Source of the DNA: Desulfobacteraceae bacterium
Lineage (GTDB): Bacteria > Desulfobacterota > Desulfobacteria > Desulfobacterales > Desulfosarcinaceae
Length of the DNA stretch: 10,926 bases
Assembly: GCA_027025615.1 (NCBI GenBank)
Contig: JALVQM010000030.1
Span: 1-10,926 of the forward strand
Direction: 5' to 3'
Every line of letters begins with the position of its first letter. The stretch's first letter is position 1. The position numbers and the translations under genes were made by a program. The notes under the pieces are model-generated. The model did no database searches. It saw only the letters and a list, made by a program, of their open reading frames with translations, and was not told the origin of the DNA. This document shows, piece after piece, positions 1 through 7,336 of the stretch.

Positions 1-49
1 AGCTCAAACTGCAGGCTTGAAAATCAGGCAGGTGGTCTGGGGAAAATAC

Positions 50-92
50 GAAAAAAGGACGGGTTTCAAACCGCGGGGCTCTATTCAACCCC
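50..92 (-). terminator. Possible intrinsic terminator after the pilR-like gene
   Basis: Read on the minus strand, a CGGGG/CCCCG inverted repeat (73-92) spans the stop codon. The sequence CGGTTTGAAACCCG (60-73) follows and can form a short stem, and then a run of six T (51-56). The arrangement fits a weak Rho-independent terminator closing the operon, but the stems are short and the second hairpin is imperfect. Confidence 0.3.
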
Positions 93-1472
93 GAGCTTTT
101 CAAGGCGGTAACGAAAAGAACGAAAGCTTATTCCCAACAACTCGGCGGCCTTGTTTTTATTACCATTGGTGCACTCCAGCGCTTTTTCAAGATATGCTCT
201 TTCAATATCGGCCAAAATGGTGTCAAGGGCCACGCCGTGGGCGACCTCGTCCAGATCAAAACGCTGGTTTTTTACCCCTTCTATCCAGCGCCGCTTGTGA
301 ATTGACATTGCCAGGCTGTCCGGCAGAAGAATATTTGTGCTGGAAAGGGCTACAGATCTCTCGATAAGATTTTCCAGCTCCCGCACGTTACCTGGAAAAT
401 CGTATTTTTTCAGAAGATCAATGGCATAAGAAGATACCTTGGTAACCTCTTTTCCCATTTCTGCCGCGTACTTTTCGATGAAATGCTGAGCCAATGCCTT
501 GAGGTCGGATTTTCGCTCCCTCAAAGCGGGCACCTTGATTTCAATAACGTTCAGGCGGTAAAACAAATCTTCCCTGAAATTGCCGGCGATAACCTCGTCT
601 TCCAGACGCTTGTTGGTAGCCGATATGATCCTTATATCCACGTGGATGTCCCTGGTACCGCCAACTGTCCTGAAAACCCGTTCCTGGACCGCCCGCAACA
701 ATTTGACCTGCATTGGAATACTCAGCTCGGCTACTTCGTCAAGAAAAACAGTCCCCTGATCGGCCAGCTCAAGCAGCCCTTTCTTGTCCTCGGTGGCACC
801 GGTGAAAGAGCCCTTTTTGTGCCCGAAAAACTCGCTTTCCATGAGAGTTTCAGGAATACCGCCGCAATTTATGGTAACAAACGGCTTGTCCGCTCTTTCG
901 CTTTGCTCATGAATGGCCCGGGCGATCAGCTCCTTGCCGGTACCACTTTCACCGGTTATTAAAACGTTGGTCCTGGTTCGGGCAACCTGCCGAATCATCT
1001 TGTATATATGCATCATGCGGGGGCTGTTGCCGACTATCTTGCCAAAATGCAGGGTTTCTTTAAGTTCGTCCTCGATAACCCGGCGGTCAGCTTCCAGGGT
1101 CTTGCGATCCAGGGCATTGGCTATGGTCTGCTTGAGCTCATCATTGTCGAAAGGTTTGGGGACATAATCGTAAGCTCCCTCATTCATTGCCTCAACGGCA
1201 GTCTCGGTGGTCGCATATGCTGAAATCATGATAACCACCGTATGCGGATTTCTGGTCTTGGCAGCCCGCAAAACATCCAGGCCGGTCATATCCCCCAGTC
1301 TAATGTCACACAACAACAGGTCAAAGCTGTCTTTTTCCACCATTTTGATTGCCGACTTGCCATCTGTCGCCACCCGGATAGCATAGCCTTCTTTTGAAAG
1401 CATGTATTCCAGCAGCTCGCACATACTGCGTTCATCGTCCACAACTAAAATCTTGGCACCGCTTTCAGTCAT
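81..1472 (-). CDS. pilR: Sigma-54-dependent response regulator, PilR/NtrC type
   Basis: This 463-residue protein has the three standard NtrC-class domains. The receiver domain (about 5-120) has acidic residues D12 and D13, phosphoacceptor D56, S84 and K106. The AAA+ domain (about 145-375) has Walker A GESGTGKE (174-181), the sigma-54 contact loop GSFTGA (221-226; a common variant of GAFTGA), Walker B TVFLDE (241-246) and GNVRELEN (361-368). A Fis-type helix-turn-helix lies at about 436-461, and its sequence (NKAAELLGISFRSFRYRL) closely resembles PilR, the activator of type IV pilin transcription. A phosphorylated dimer should assemble into a hexamer and open sigma-54 promoters. The ATG has GAAGGAGG upstream, 10 bases away. 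It follows pyrC by 29 bases and is last in the visible operon. No histidine kinase is visible; a PilS-like partner could lie beyond the left edge. Sigma-54 activation is well supported; the pilin target is inferred. Confidence 0.93.
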   Translation of the reverse strand: MTESGAKILVVDDERSMCELLEYMLSKEGYAIRVATDGKSAIKMVEKDSFDLLLCDIRLGDMTGLDVLRAAKTRNPHTVVIMISAYATTETAVEAMNEGAYDYVPKPFDNDELKQTIANALDRKTLEADRRVIEDELKETLHFGKIVGNSPRMMHIYKMIRQVARTRTNVLITGESGTGKELIARAIHEQSERADKPFVTINCGGIPETLMESEFFGHKKGSFTGATEDKKGLLELADQGTVFLDEVAELSIPMQVKLLRAVQERVFRTVGGTRDIHVDIRIISATNKRLEDEVIAGNFREDLFYRLNVIEIKVPALRERKSDLKALAQHFIEKYAAEMGKEVTKVSSYAIDLLKKYDFPGNVRELENLIERSVALSSTNILLPDSLAMSIHKRRWIEGVKNQRFDLDEVAHGVALDTILADIERAYLEKALECTNGNKNKAAELLGISFRSFRYRLEKLGVE

Positions 1473-1501
1473 TGGATCCCGTCCTCCTTCAAGGGTCCTC
1501 G

Positions 1502-2794
1502 CTATGAAAAATCAGGGTGACGATAAACCGTCTTGCCGCCTACCATGGTAAGTACTGCTTTCCCCTTTAAGGTCCAGCCCTCAAAGGGAGTATTTCTGGC
1601 CTTTGATTCAAACTGTTCAGCCACCACAGTAAATTCAAGTTCAGGATCGATTATCACAATATCTGCCGCTGAACCTCTTCGCATCCCGGATGACAATCCG
1701 AGAATACGCGCCGGTGCAGTCGACATCCGCTCTATCAATTGCGACGGGCTCAGCACTCCATCGGCAACCAGTTTCAAGCCCAAGGGCAAAGATGTCTCCA
1801 AGCCAATTACTCCATTGGCCGCCAGTTCAAATTCAACCAGTTTTTCAAGTTGGCTGTGGGGAGCATGATCTGTGGCAATGGCATCCAGGGTACCATCGGC
1901 TAAGGCCTGGCAAATTGCCCGGCGATCATGCTCGGCACGCAGGGGTGGATTCATCTTGGCATGAGTAGCATAATCTTTTACCGCCTCTTCAGTCAGTGAG
2001 AAGTAATGAGGAGCGGTTTCAGCCGTAACCGGCACCTGGTCCTCCTTGGCACGCCTTATGGCTGCCACCGATTCGGATGTGCTGACATGGGCAATGTGAA
2101 CCGGGACACCCGTCAAACGGGCAAGTGCTATGTCACGCATCACCATTACACTTTCAGCGGCACACGGAATTCCCGGCACCCCCATCCTTGTAGCCAGGGC
2201 ACCTTCGTTCATGGCACCGGCCGATAACGACGTCTCCTCGCAGTGGGAAATAACTTTGAGGCCAAAGGCCGAAGCGTACTCCAGGGCTCTCCTCATGAGC
2301 AGGGAATTTCCCACCGGCCGACCGTCATCGGTAACCGCAACGGCACCGGCCTCTGCCAGTTCTCCGTATTCGCAAAGTTGCTTTCCTTCAAGACCACGGC
2401 TAATGGCTGCAGCCGGATATACTCTCACCAGGTCGGCTGAACCGGCCTGCTCGATTATAAACCGGGTAACCTCGGCGCAATCATTGACCGGAATCGTATT
2501 GGGCATGGTGCAAACCGCCGTAAATCCACCGGCAACCGCCGCACGGGCCCCCGTTTCAATGGTCTCCTTGTATTCCTCACCCGGTTCCCTGAAATGAACG
2601 TGCATATCCACCAGGCCGGGACACACCCATTTGCCCTCAGCGTCAATTATCCGGCTGCCTGCTACCCGGTCTGGCTCGAGGGAACAACCAATCGCGACAG
2701 ATTCAATAACGCCTGACTCGATCAGAATATCTCCTATGCCGTCGATTCCCTGCCTGGGATCGATAATCCGGCCGTTTTTAATCAACGTCTGCAT
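1502..2794 (-). CDS. pyrC: Dihydroorotase (PyrC)
   Basis: The product (430 residues) is a class I bacterial dihydroorotase of the amidohydrolase superfamily. It cyclises carbamoyl-aspartate to dihydroorotate, the third step of pyrimidine synthesis. The metal and catalytic residues are present: the HVHFREPG motif with H65 and H67, the VTDDGRP motif around D156-D157, H184 in SHCEE, H236 in HIAHVST, and catalytic D309 in ATDHAPH. It should therefore be an active enzyme, not the inactive partner seen in some ATCase complexes. The frame stays open 38 codons further upstream, but the ATG at 2794 is preferred: it has GGGAGGTG just upstream and begins with the usual family start (MQTLIKNGRIIDP). It overlaps the end of pyrB by 17 bases, which suggests coupled translation. 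Confidence 0.96.
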   Translation of the reverse strand: MQTLIKNGRIIDPRQGIDGIGDILIESGVIESVAIGCSLEPDRVAGSRIIDAEGKWVCPGLVDMHVHFREPGEEYKETIETGARAAVAGGFTAVCTMPNTIPVNDCAEVTRFIIEQAGSADLVRVYPAAAISRGLEGKQLCEYGELAEAGAVAVTDDGRPVGNSLLMRRALEYASAFGLKVISHCEETSLSAGAMNEGALATRMGVPGIPCAAESVMVMRDIALARLTGVPVHIAHVSTSESVAAIRRAKEDQVPVTAETAPHYFSLTEEAVKDYATHAKMNPPLRAEHDRRAICQALADGTLDAIATDHAPHSQLEKLVEFELAANGVIGLETSLPLGLKLVADGVLSPSQLIERMSTAPARILGLSSGMRRGSAADIVIIDPELEFTVVAEQFESKARNTPFEGWTLKGKAVLTMVGGKTVYRHPDFS

Positions 2795-3716
2795 GGCGCA
2801 CACCTCCCGCCACCAGGAACAACAAGGCCATTCTGACCGCAACGCCGTTGGTAACCTGGTCCAAGATGATGGAATATGGTCCGTCGGCGACCTCAGGGCT
2901 GATTTCAACGCCCCTGTTCATAGGTCCAGGGTGCATGATGAGTACATCCGGCTTGGCCTTTTTCAAGCGCTCAACCGTAAGGCCGTAAAACCGAGCGTAT
3001 TCTCTTTCAGTCGCCATTAAAAAGCCTTTCTGCCGCTCTTTTTGTATTCTAAGCATCATGATGATGTCAGCATCCTCAATTGCCGTATCCATTTCCGGCG
3101 ACGCTGTAACCCCAAGCTTTTCAACTCCCTCAGGCATCATGGTCGGCGGTCCGGCAACAAAAACCCGGCTGCCCATTTTTGTAAAACCTACACAATTGGA
3201 ACGCGCCACCCGGCTATGGGCTATGTCGCCGACAATAGCTATCTTCAGGTTTTCCAGTGTGCCTTTTTTTTCCCGTACCGTCATCATATCCAGCAAGGCC
3301 TGGGTTGGATGAGCATGAATACCATCTCCGGCATTGATTACCGACGCTTTAAGATGTCGTGCAAGGAAATGGGGAGCTCCGGCATACGAATGCCTAAGAA
3401 TCACAATATCGGGATGCATGGCCTCCAGATTCCTGGCCGTATCTAAGAGGGTTTCCCCTTTTACCAGGCTGCTGGTGGAGGCCGAAATGGACAGGCTGTC
3501 GGCACTTAAGCGTTTAGCTGCTATATCAAAAGACATTCTTGTTCGTGTACTTGGTTCATAAAAAAATAAAACCACCGTCTTGCCGCGCAGGGTGGGAACT
3601 TTTTTGATGGGGCGCTGTGAAATTTCTTTCATGCTCTCTGCGGTGTCAAGAATCAGCTTGATCTCCTCAACCGACAGCGATTCCATGTCCAGGATGTCTT
3701 TCTTGTTGAACTGCAT
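2778..3716 (-). CDS. pyrB: Aspartate carbamoyltransferase catalytic subunit (PyrB)
   Basis: This 312-residue protein condenses carbamoyl phosphate with aspartate, the committed step of pyrimidine synthesis. The carbamoyl phosphate site EPSTRTR (54-60) and the loop SSLVKGET (82-89), whose serine and lysine reach the neighbouring active site, are intact. HPTQALLD (136-143), GDIAHSRVARS (163-173) and HPGPMNRG (262-269) also match the family. Its length is normal for a catalytic chain. No regulatory subunit gene (pyrI) is adjacent; instead it overlaps pyrC, as in organisms where the two enzymes may associate. The ATG has AGGTG upstream and starts only 12 bases after lepB. No PyrR-type attenuator leader fits in that gap, so expression probably follows the upstream genes. 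Confidence 0.97.
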   Translation of the reverse strand: MQFNKKDILDMESLSVEEIKLILDTAESMKEISQRPIKKVPTLRGKTVVLFFYEPSTRTRMSFDIAAKRLSADSLSISASTSSLVKGETLLDTARNLEAMHPDIVILRHSYAGAPHFLARHLKASVINAGDGIHAHPTQALLDMMTVREKKGTLENLKIAIVGDIAHSRVARSNCVGFTKMGSRVFVAGPPTMMPEGVEKLGVTASPEMDTAIEDADIIMMLRIQKERQKGFLMATEREYARFYGLTVERLKKAKPDVLIMHPGPMNRGVEISPEVADGPYSIILDQVTNGVAVRMALLFLVAGGVRHADVD

Positions 3717-3728
3717 ATTACACCTGCC

Positions 3729-4334
3729 TCAGTGCAAAATAGTCCCGATGCGCTTCCACCTTACATCGAAATTATTTTTATCCCATGACCAATAAATTAT
3801 AAATGCTTTTCCCTTAACCGCCTTGTAGTCAACAAAACCCCAGAAACGACTGTCATAACTTTGGTCACGATTATCACCCATAACGAAAAGCTTACCTTCC
3901 GGTACGGTTATCGGTCCAAAATTGTCCCGCGGCTGAACATTGCCGGGCAAGATTCTGGAATCCTTATGAATAGCGTAGTCCCGTTCAAACAATTGATGAT
4001 TAACGTAAAGGCGTTTATCTTTGATCTCAATTACATCACCGGGGACACCGATTACCCTTTTAATGAAATCCTTTCTCGGGTCTTCGGGAAACTTGAATAC
4101 AATGATGTCTTCCCGTTGCGGATGCTTAATTGGTATTATGACGATATCGCTGAATGGCAGCTTGACACCATAGATAAACTTGTTGACCAGAATATGATCA
4201 CCAATTTGAAGAGTATCCAGCATCGATCCGGAAGGAATCTTGAACGCCTGAACGACAAAAGCACGAATGAAAAGAGCCAGTAATACAGCTACGATAATAG
4301 CTTCCAGGTTTTCACGCAATTTAGATTTCGGCAC
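3729..4334 (-). CDS. lepB: Signal peptidase I (LepB)
   Basis: The product (201 residues) is a type I leader peptidase that cuts signal peptides from exported proteins on the outer face of the inner membrane. One N-terminal membrane segment (about 11-28) is followed by the catalytic serine S37 in IPSGSM and the general-base lysine K92 in DFIKRVIG. The box GDNRDQSYDSRFWG (153-166) completes the family pattern. The frame is open to an ATG at 4397, but that codon has no ribosome binding site and overlaps pgpA. The GTG at 4334 has AGGAGA about seven bases upstream and leaves a 31-base gap after pgpA, so GTG is taken as the start. With a single membrane segment and compact size, it resembles the short delta-proteobacterial or Gram-positive type more than the two-helix E. 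coli enzyme. Confidence 0.95.
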   Translation of the reverse strand: MPKSKLRENLEAIIVAVLLALFIRAFVVQAFKIPSGSMLDTLQIGDHILVNKFIYGVKLPFSDIVIIPIKHPQREDIIVFKFPEDPRKDFIKRVIGVPGDVIEIKDKRLYVNHQLFERDYAIHKDSRILPGNVQPRDNFGPITVPEGKLFVMGDNRDQSYDSRFWGFVDYKAVKGKAFIIYWSWDKNNFDVRWKRIGTILH

Positions 4335-4365
4335 CGAGTATCTCCTGTCTTTTACAACCTGCAGC

Positions 4366-4836
4366 TTATTGAATCCGGGCCAGCATCCATACAGCAAAGC
4401 GCAAAACGATGTTGACCATCAAACCGGCGGCAATATCATCCAGAACGATTCCCCACCCGCCGGCAATGTTCTTATCCAACCAACTGATTGGAAATGGTTT
4501 AAGGATATCAAACAACCTGAAAAGCGCAAGGCCGGCCAAAATGGCTGATAATGAAAGGCTAATACCCATAAGGGCGACAGCCATACCTGCAATCTCATCT
4601 ATTACTATACATCCGGGATCTTTTTGACCAACAATTCGCGCCGCAGCGCCAGCCACCCAAGCTGCCAGCAACACCAGGGCAACCAATGCGCTAAACCCCA
4701 GGGCCGTGGGCAACGCTGCAATTCCAAGACAAAAAAGAAGGCCCACCAACGATCCCATTGTACCGGGGCCTATCGGAAAATACCCAACGTATCCGCCGGT
4801 TGCGGCAAACATGACCGCATGCTGGCCAAAAGTCAT
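4366..4836 (-). CDS. pgpA: Phosphatidylglycerophosphatase A (PgpA)
   Basis: This 156-residue membrane protein of the PgpA family removes the phosphate from phosphatidylglycerophosphate to give phosphatidylglycerol. All four family blocks are visible in order: GYFPIGPGTMGS (18-29), KDPGCIVIDEIAGM (72-85) with its acidic metal-binding residues, FRLFDILKPFPI (106-117) and GWGIVLDDIAAG (127-138). Hydrophobic segments at about 30-66, 86-108 and 134-152 fit several membrane helices. The ATG at 4836 lacks a clear ribosome binding site. A possible promoter lies so close that a transcript might start at or near this ATG; the next methionine in frame (codon at 4812) also lacks one. It is followed by lepB after 31 bases. 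Family assignment is firm; the exact start is less certain. Confidence 0.93.
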   Translation of the reverse strand: MTFGQHAVMFAATGGYVGYFPIGPGTMGSLVGLLFCLGIAALPTALGFSALVALVLLAAWVAGAAARIVGQKDPGCIVIDEIAGMAVALMGISLSLSAILAGLALFRLFDILKPFPISWLDKNIAGGWGIVLDDIAAGLMVNIVLRFAVWMLARIQ

Positions 4837-4844
4837 GATGGGTC

Positions 4845-4871
4845 TCTATACTTTGGTCCGGTTTTTGTCAA
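4845..4871 (-). promoter_or_regulatory. Candidate sigma-70 promoter before pgpA
   Basis: Read on the minus strand, a perfect TTGACA (4866-4871) is followed after 15 bases by TATAGA (4845-4850). The spacer is shorter than ideal. The TATAGA ends eight bases before the pgpA ATG, so a transcript from it would have almost no leader. If real, it gives the lepB-pyrBC-pilR part of the operon its own promoter. Confidence 0.33.
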
Positions 4872-4875
4872 GCAA

Positions 4876-4907
4876 CCCTGGTCCATGTTGACATGATTTG
4901 TCCAGGG
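4876..4907. repeat. Inverted repeat between the peptidase gene and pgpA
   Basis: CCCTGG (4876-4881) and CCAGGG (4902-4907) are perfect inverted arms. Inside them, CATG (4884-4887) and CATG (4892-4895) can form a second short stem. It lies in the 101-base gap, directly upstream of the candidate pgpA promoter. No T run follows it, so it is not a convincing terminator; an operator or mRNA stem-loop is possible. Confidence 0.4.
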
Positions 4908-4937
4908 AATTGCTTATTTGCCAAACAGAGCGCAACT

Positions 4938-6080
4938 TTATTCTTTCTGCCCCCAACTTTTCAGAATTTCAAGTACCAGTTCAACTGTTTTCAGCATGTC
5001 TTCAAGACGAATCGACTCCCGCACACTGTGAACATTTTCCATTCCTGTCCCCAGGACAGCAGCAGAAATCCCATAATCCATAAAGATGTTGGCGTCTGAT
5101 CCGCCTCCTGAGCGAACCACCTCCAATTTCCTCCCCAGGTTACCGGCAGCGGTCCTGGCGGTTTTCACCACATCGTGATCTTCGGGCAAATACAAACGGT
5201 CGAAATCACGCCTGACATCAATATCAACCCGTGGCAGTCCATCGTCAACATCCTTGATCCGGTATGCTTCGACTACCTTTTTAAATATTGTAACCAACTG
5301 CCCGGTAACCTGCTCCAGATGCCCTTGGTCATGGCTGCGAATTTCTCCTTCTATTTGCACTTTGTTGGGCACTATATTTGTAGCCACGCCGCCCTGGATG
5401 AGGCCCAAGTTGCACGTCGTCAAATCATCCAACCGGCCCACCGGAAGCTCGGCTACGGCTTTGCTGGCAATGGAAATAGCATTGATCCCTTGCTCCGGCG
5501 CACTTCCGGCATGGGCCTCACGTCCCAGGACCGCAAAATTTATCTTGTTGGCTGCAGGGGCCTGGGTCACTATTGCATCCGGATTTCGGGTATCGAGGAC
5601 GTAGCCCGTTTTAGCCTCGATTTTGCTGTAATCGAGAAACTTTGAGCCAAGCAAGCCAACTTCTTCGCAAACTGTAAAAACCATTTCAATCGGAGGATGG
5701 TCGATTTTCTGCTCGGACAAAACCCGCACAACTTCCAGCAATACCGCAATGGCACTTTTATCATCGGCCCCCAGGATTGTATCACCGCCGCTTGTAAAAA
5801 CTCCATTTTCAAAACAGGGCTTGATCGACCGGCCTGGTTCTACCGTATCCATGTGAGCTGAAAACAAAATAGGAGGCACATCTTTCCTGCCTGGAATTTT
5901 TACAATTAAATTGCCGCAATTGCCTCCAGTTCTGGTTCCCGCCGCATCAATGTATTGTTCACTTGCAAAAATTTCAAACAGCCTATGCAAGTGAAGACAC
6001 ACATCTTTTTCCTGTCTTGATACACTGTCAATCGAAACCAACTCCATGAAGGTCCTGGAAAGACGTTTTGGATTAATCAA
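4938..6080 (-). CDS. M20-family metallopeptidase, peptidase T-like
   Basis: The product (380 residues) is a cytoplasmic di-zinc aminopeptidase-type enzyme of the M20 family, resembling the PepT-like/YqjE group rather than true PepT. The metal and catalytic residues are present: H76 and D78 in SAHMDTV, bridging D106 in GADDKSA, E139 and E140 in CEEVGLLGS, D163 in VLDTRN, and H351 in ENVHSVRES. GREAHAGSAPEQGINA (187-202) belongs to the dimerisation domain typical of the family. The start is a TTG at 6080 with AAGGA seven bases upstream, and its N-terminus (MINPKRLSRTFMELVSIDS) matches relatives; an ATG at 6047 with AGGA upstream is the alternative. It is the first gene of the minus-strand run. 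The natural substrate (probably small peptides) cannot be told from the sequence. Confidence 0.92.
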   Translation of the reverse strand: MINPKRLSRTFMELVSIDSVSRQEKDVCLHLHRLFEIFASEQYIDAAGTRTGGNCGNLIVKIPGRKDVPPILFSAHMDTVEPGRSIKPCFENGVFTSGGDTILGADDKSAIAVLLEVVRVLSEQKIDHPPIEMVFTVCEEVGLLGSKFLDYSKIEAKTGYVLDTRNPDAIVTQAPAANKINFAVLGREAHAGSAPEQGINAISIASKAVAELPVGRLDDLTTCNLGLIQGGVATNIVPNKVQIEGEIRSHDQGHLEQVTGQLVTIFKKVVEAYRIKDVDDGLPRVDIDVRRDFDRLYLPEDHDVVKTARTAAGNLGRKLEVVRSGGGSDANIFMDYGISAAVLGTGMENVHSVRESIRLEDMLKTVELVLEILKSWGQKE

Positions 6081-6103
6081 AATATGTTCCTTATATATTT
6101 ATG

Positions 6104-6132
6104 GTTATCAAAAAACTCTCACCTGTAAGCAA
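6104..6132 (-). promoter_or_regulatory. Weak candidate promoter for the peptidase operon
   Basis: On the minus strand, TTGCTT (6127-6132) and GATAAC (6104-6109) are separated by 17 bases, 24 bases upstream of the TTG start. Both boxes are partial matches to sigma-70 consensus. Some promoter is expected here because the neighbouring selC is transcribed the other way. Confidence 0.25.
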
Positions 6133-6237
6133 CTGACAAACCGTAAAAACAAAAAACACCGCCACCGGGTACAAAGCAGTCCGCCTGCTGACCTGCATTT
6201 TCCCCTGATTCCATCTGCAACAGGGCTGTTTAATCTG

Positions 6238-6265
6238 TTGACAAAAAAACACATCCGATTTAAAT
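6238..6265 (+). promoter_or_regulatory. Promoter of selC
   Basis: A perfect TTGACA (6238-6243), a 16-base spacer and TTAAAT (6260-6265, four of six consensus) lie 55 bases upstream of the tRNA 5' end. Transcription would begin near 6272 and give a short leader for RNase P to remove, as expected for a tRNA gene transcribed on its own. Confidence 0.6.
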
Positions 6266-6320
6266 AGGCCAACTTGAAGACGCCAGCCTGGACGACATCC
6301 AGGCAATGCAGAATTAATGC

Positions 6321-6418
6321 GGAAGTGGACAGCTCTCTGGTGGGGCTCCCGGACTTCAAATCCGGTGTGGGGCGCTAAAACCGTCCCGGGTGGGTTCGAT
6401 TCCCATGCACTTCCGCCA
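6321..6418 (+). tRNA. selC: tRNA-Sec, anticodon UCA
   Basis: This is the selenocysteine tRNA that reads UGA when SelB and a SECIS element are present. The anticodon stem CCGGA/TCCGG (6349-6353, 6361-6365) encloses the loop CTTCAAA, with anticodon TCA at 6356-6358. A six-pair D stem with a small loop (6331-6347) and a long extra arm with a six-pair stem GGGGCG/CGTCCC are hallmarks of bacterial tRNA-Sec. The T arm GTGGG/CCCAT carries TTCGATT, discriminator G is 6415, and CCA (6416-6418) is encoded. Seven acceptor pairs (GGAAGTG/CACTTCC) are canonical; the eighth, expected for this tRNA, would be G6328 with G6407. Selenocysteine biosynthesis genes are not in the window. Confidence 0.97.
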
Positions 6419-6947
6419 ACCTTTTTTGCATTTTCCATGTATTACAAGCCGCTTTTTGATCATCTGTCCTGCCAACTCAACACGTCCATTTTTGCTTATA
6501 ACTCTCTTTTGGCTGTTTTTAGATCTCAAAAACCATTAAAGCATCCCAAAAGGCATAAACCTTTCATAATTCTGAAAGAGCCTGAAGGGCCTGTTATTGG
6601 GTTACAAGCTCCTTTAGATATGCAAAACACTCGGCACCTTATCCTCCTTGCCCTGCCTAAAAGTCAGCACGTTATACCTTACTCTCAACTTTTTCCATCT
6701 TTGTCAGTCAGCCATTGATTATATAGTATATTTAGGAAGTTATTTATAGATATTTTTATCTAATTTTTACGGATTGCCCTGTTGGCAACAATCACCGCAA
6801 GAAGGAACTTGGTGTCCATATAGACATCGGCAATTACAGATGGCTTGTAATAGTAAAGTAAGAATAGTGACAAATGGATAATATTTCCTATGAAATAAGG
6901 AAAATTATTCAGTTTGCCTGTTTCAATAGAGGCAGCAAAACAGGAAA
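6419..6947. other. AT-rich stretch downstream of selC without a recognisable gene
   Basis: A plus-strand frame stays open through selC to 6718, but it includes the tRNA itself and its product matches nothing I know, so it is not called. A perfect AT-rich hairpin, TAGATA/TATCTA with a TTTT loop (6747-6762), is followed by ATTTTT and could act as a weak terminator. TTTCCT/AGGAAA (6884-6903) is another short inverted repeat. I see no integrase or transposase and no second copy of the selC 3' end here. Confidence 0.5.
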
Positions 6948-7311
6948 AACTCCGTGAGCCTTACTGATGCGATGTCAAACCAGTTTAACGCCGTCTATGT
7001 AACAATTGACGATGTGCAAGTGCACATGAAGAGCAACAGCAACGGATCTGCCCAGGACGATGAAGATAAGCTTATCATTCAGACATCAACGATTACAAAT
7101 GAAAATGGATAGTTTGCAACTTTAATTTCTCCGAATGTAAACCGGAACTGTTACAATAAACTGGGCAGACGCCGATCAATATGTTTCGATAAGTTTCAGG
7201 CGGGATATCTGCAGCAGCGGACTGGTTGAAATGATTGAAGTGGACCCTGTGGTCGTATTAAGTAATCAAAATTACAGTATCATTATCCCATCCGGGTCGT
7301 ATCCGGTTTGA
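6948..7311 (+). pseudogene. Broken DUF4382-like gene remnant
   Basis: In the frame of 6948-7109 the translation reads NSVSLTDAMSNQFNAVYVTI followed by DDVQVHMKSN. This strongly resembles the start of the DUF4382 domain (SLTDAP...AVYVTI...V.VH), found in exported or lipoprotein genes of Deltaproteobacteria and Bacteroidetes. The frame is closed by TAG at 7110-7112, continues for about nine codons after it (FATLISPNV), and then must shift by +1 near 7140 into TGTVTINWADADQYVSISF, which runs to a TGA at 7309-7311. The usual lipoprotein signal peptide is absent upstream and no start codon with a ribosome binding site is evident. This is best read as a truncated, frameshifted remnant. The second segment is beta-rich-looking but does not clearly match DUF4382, so it may be a different domain or gene end. 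Confidence 0.5.
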
Positions 7312-7336
7312 TAAGCCATTTGAAAAGTTTAGCTCT

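Noticed and set aside
2795..2908. Longer PyrC with 38 extra N-terminal residues
   Set aside because: The extension lies wholly inside pyrB and has no family resemblance. The ATG at 2794 has a good ribosome binding site and gives the standard start.
4335..4397. Longer LepB starting at the ATG at 4397
   Set aside because: It has no ribosome binding site and overlaps the end of pgpA, whereas the GTG at 4334 has AGGAGA at good spacing.
6091..6438. Minus-strand frame of 115 codons across the selC region
   Set aside because: It runs antisense through selC and its promoter, has no recognisable domain, and reflects the tRNA sequence.
6317..6718. Plus-strand frame of 133 codons beginning at selC
   Set aside because: Its first third is the tRNA itself, and the rest has no recognisable domain or ribosome binding site.
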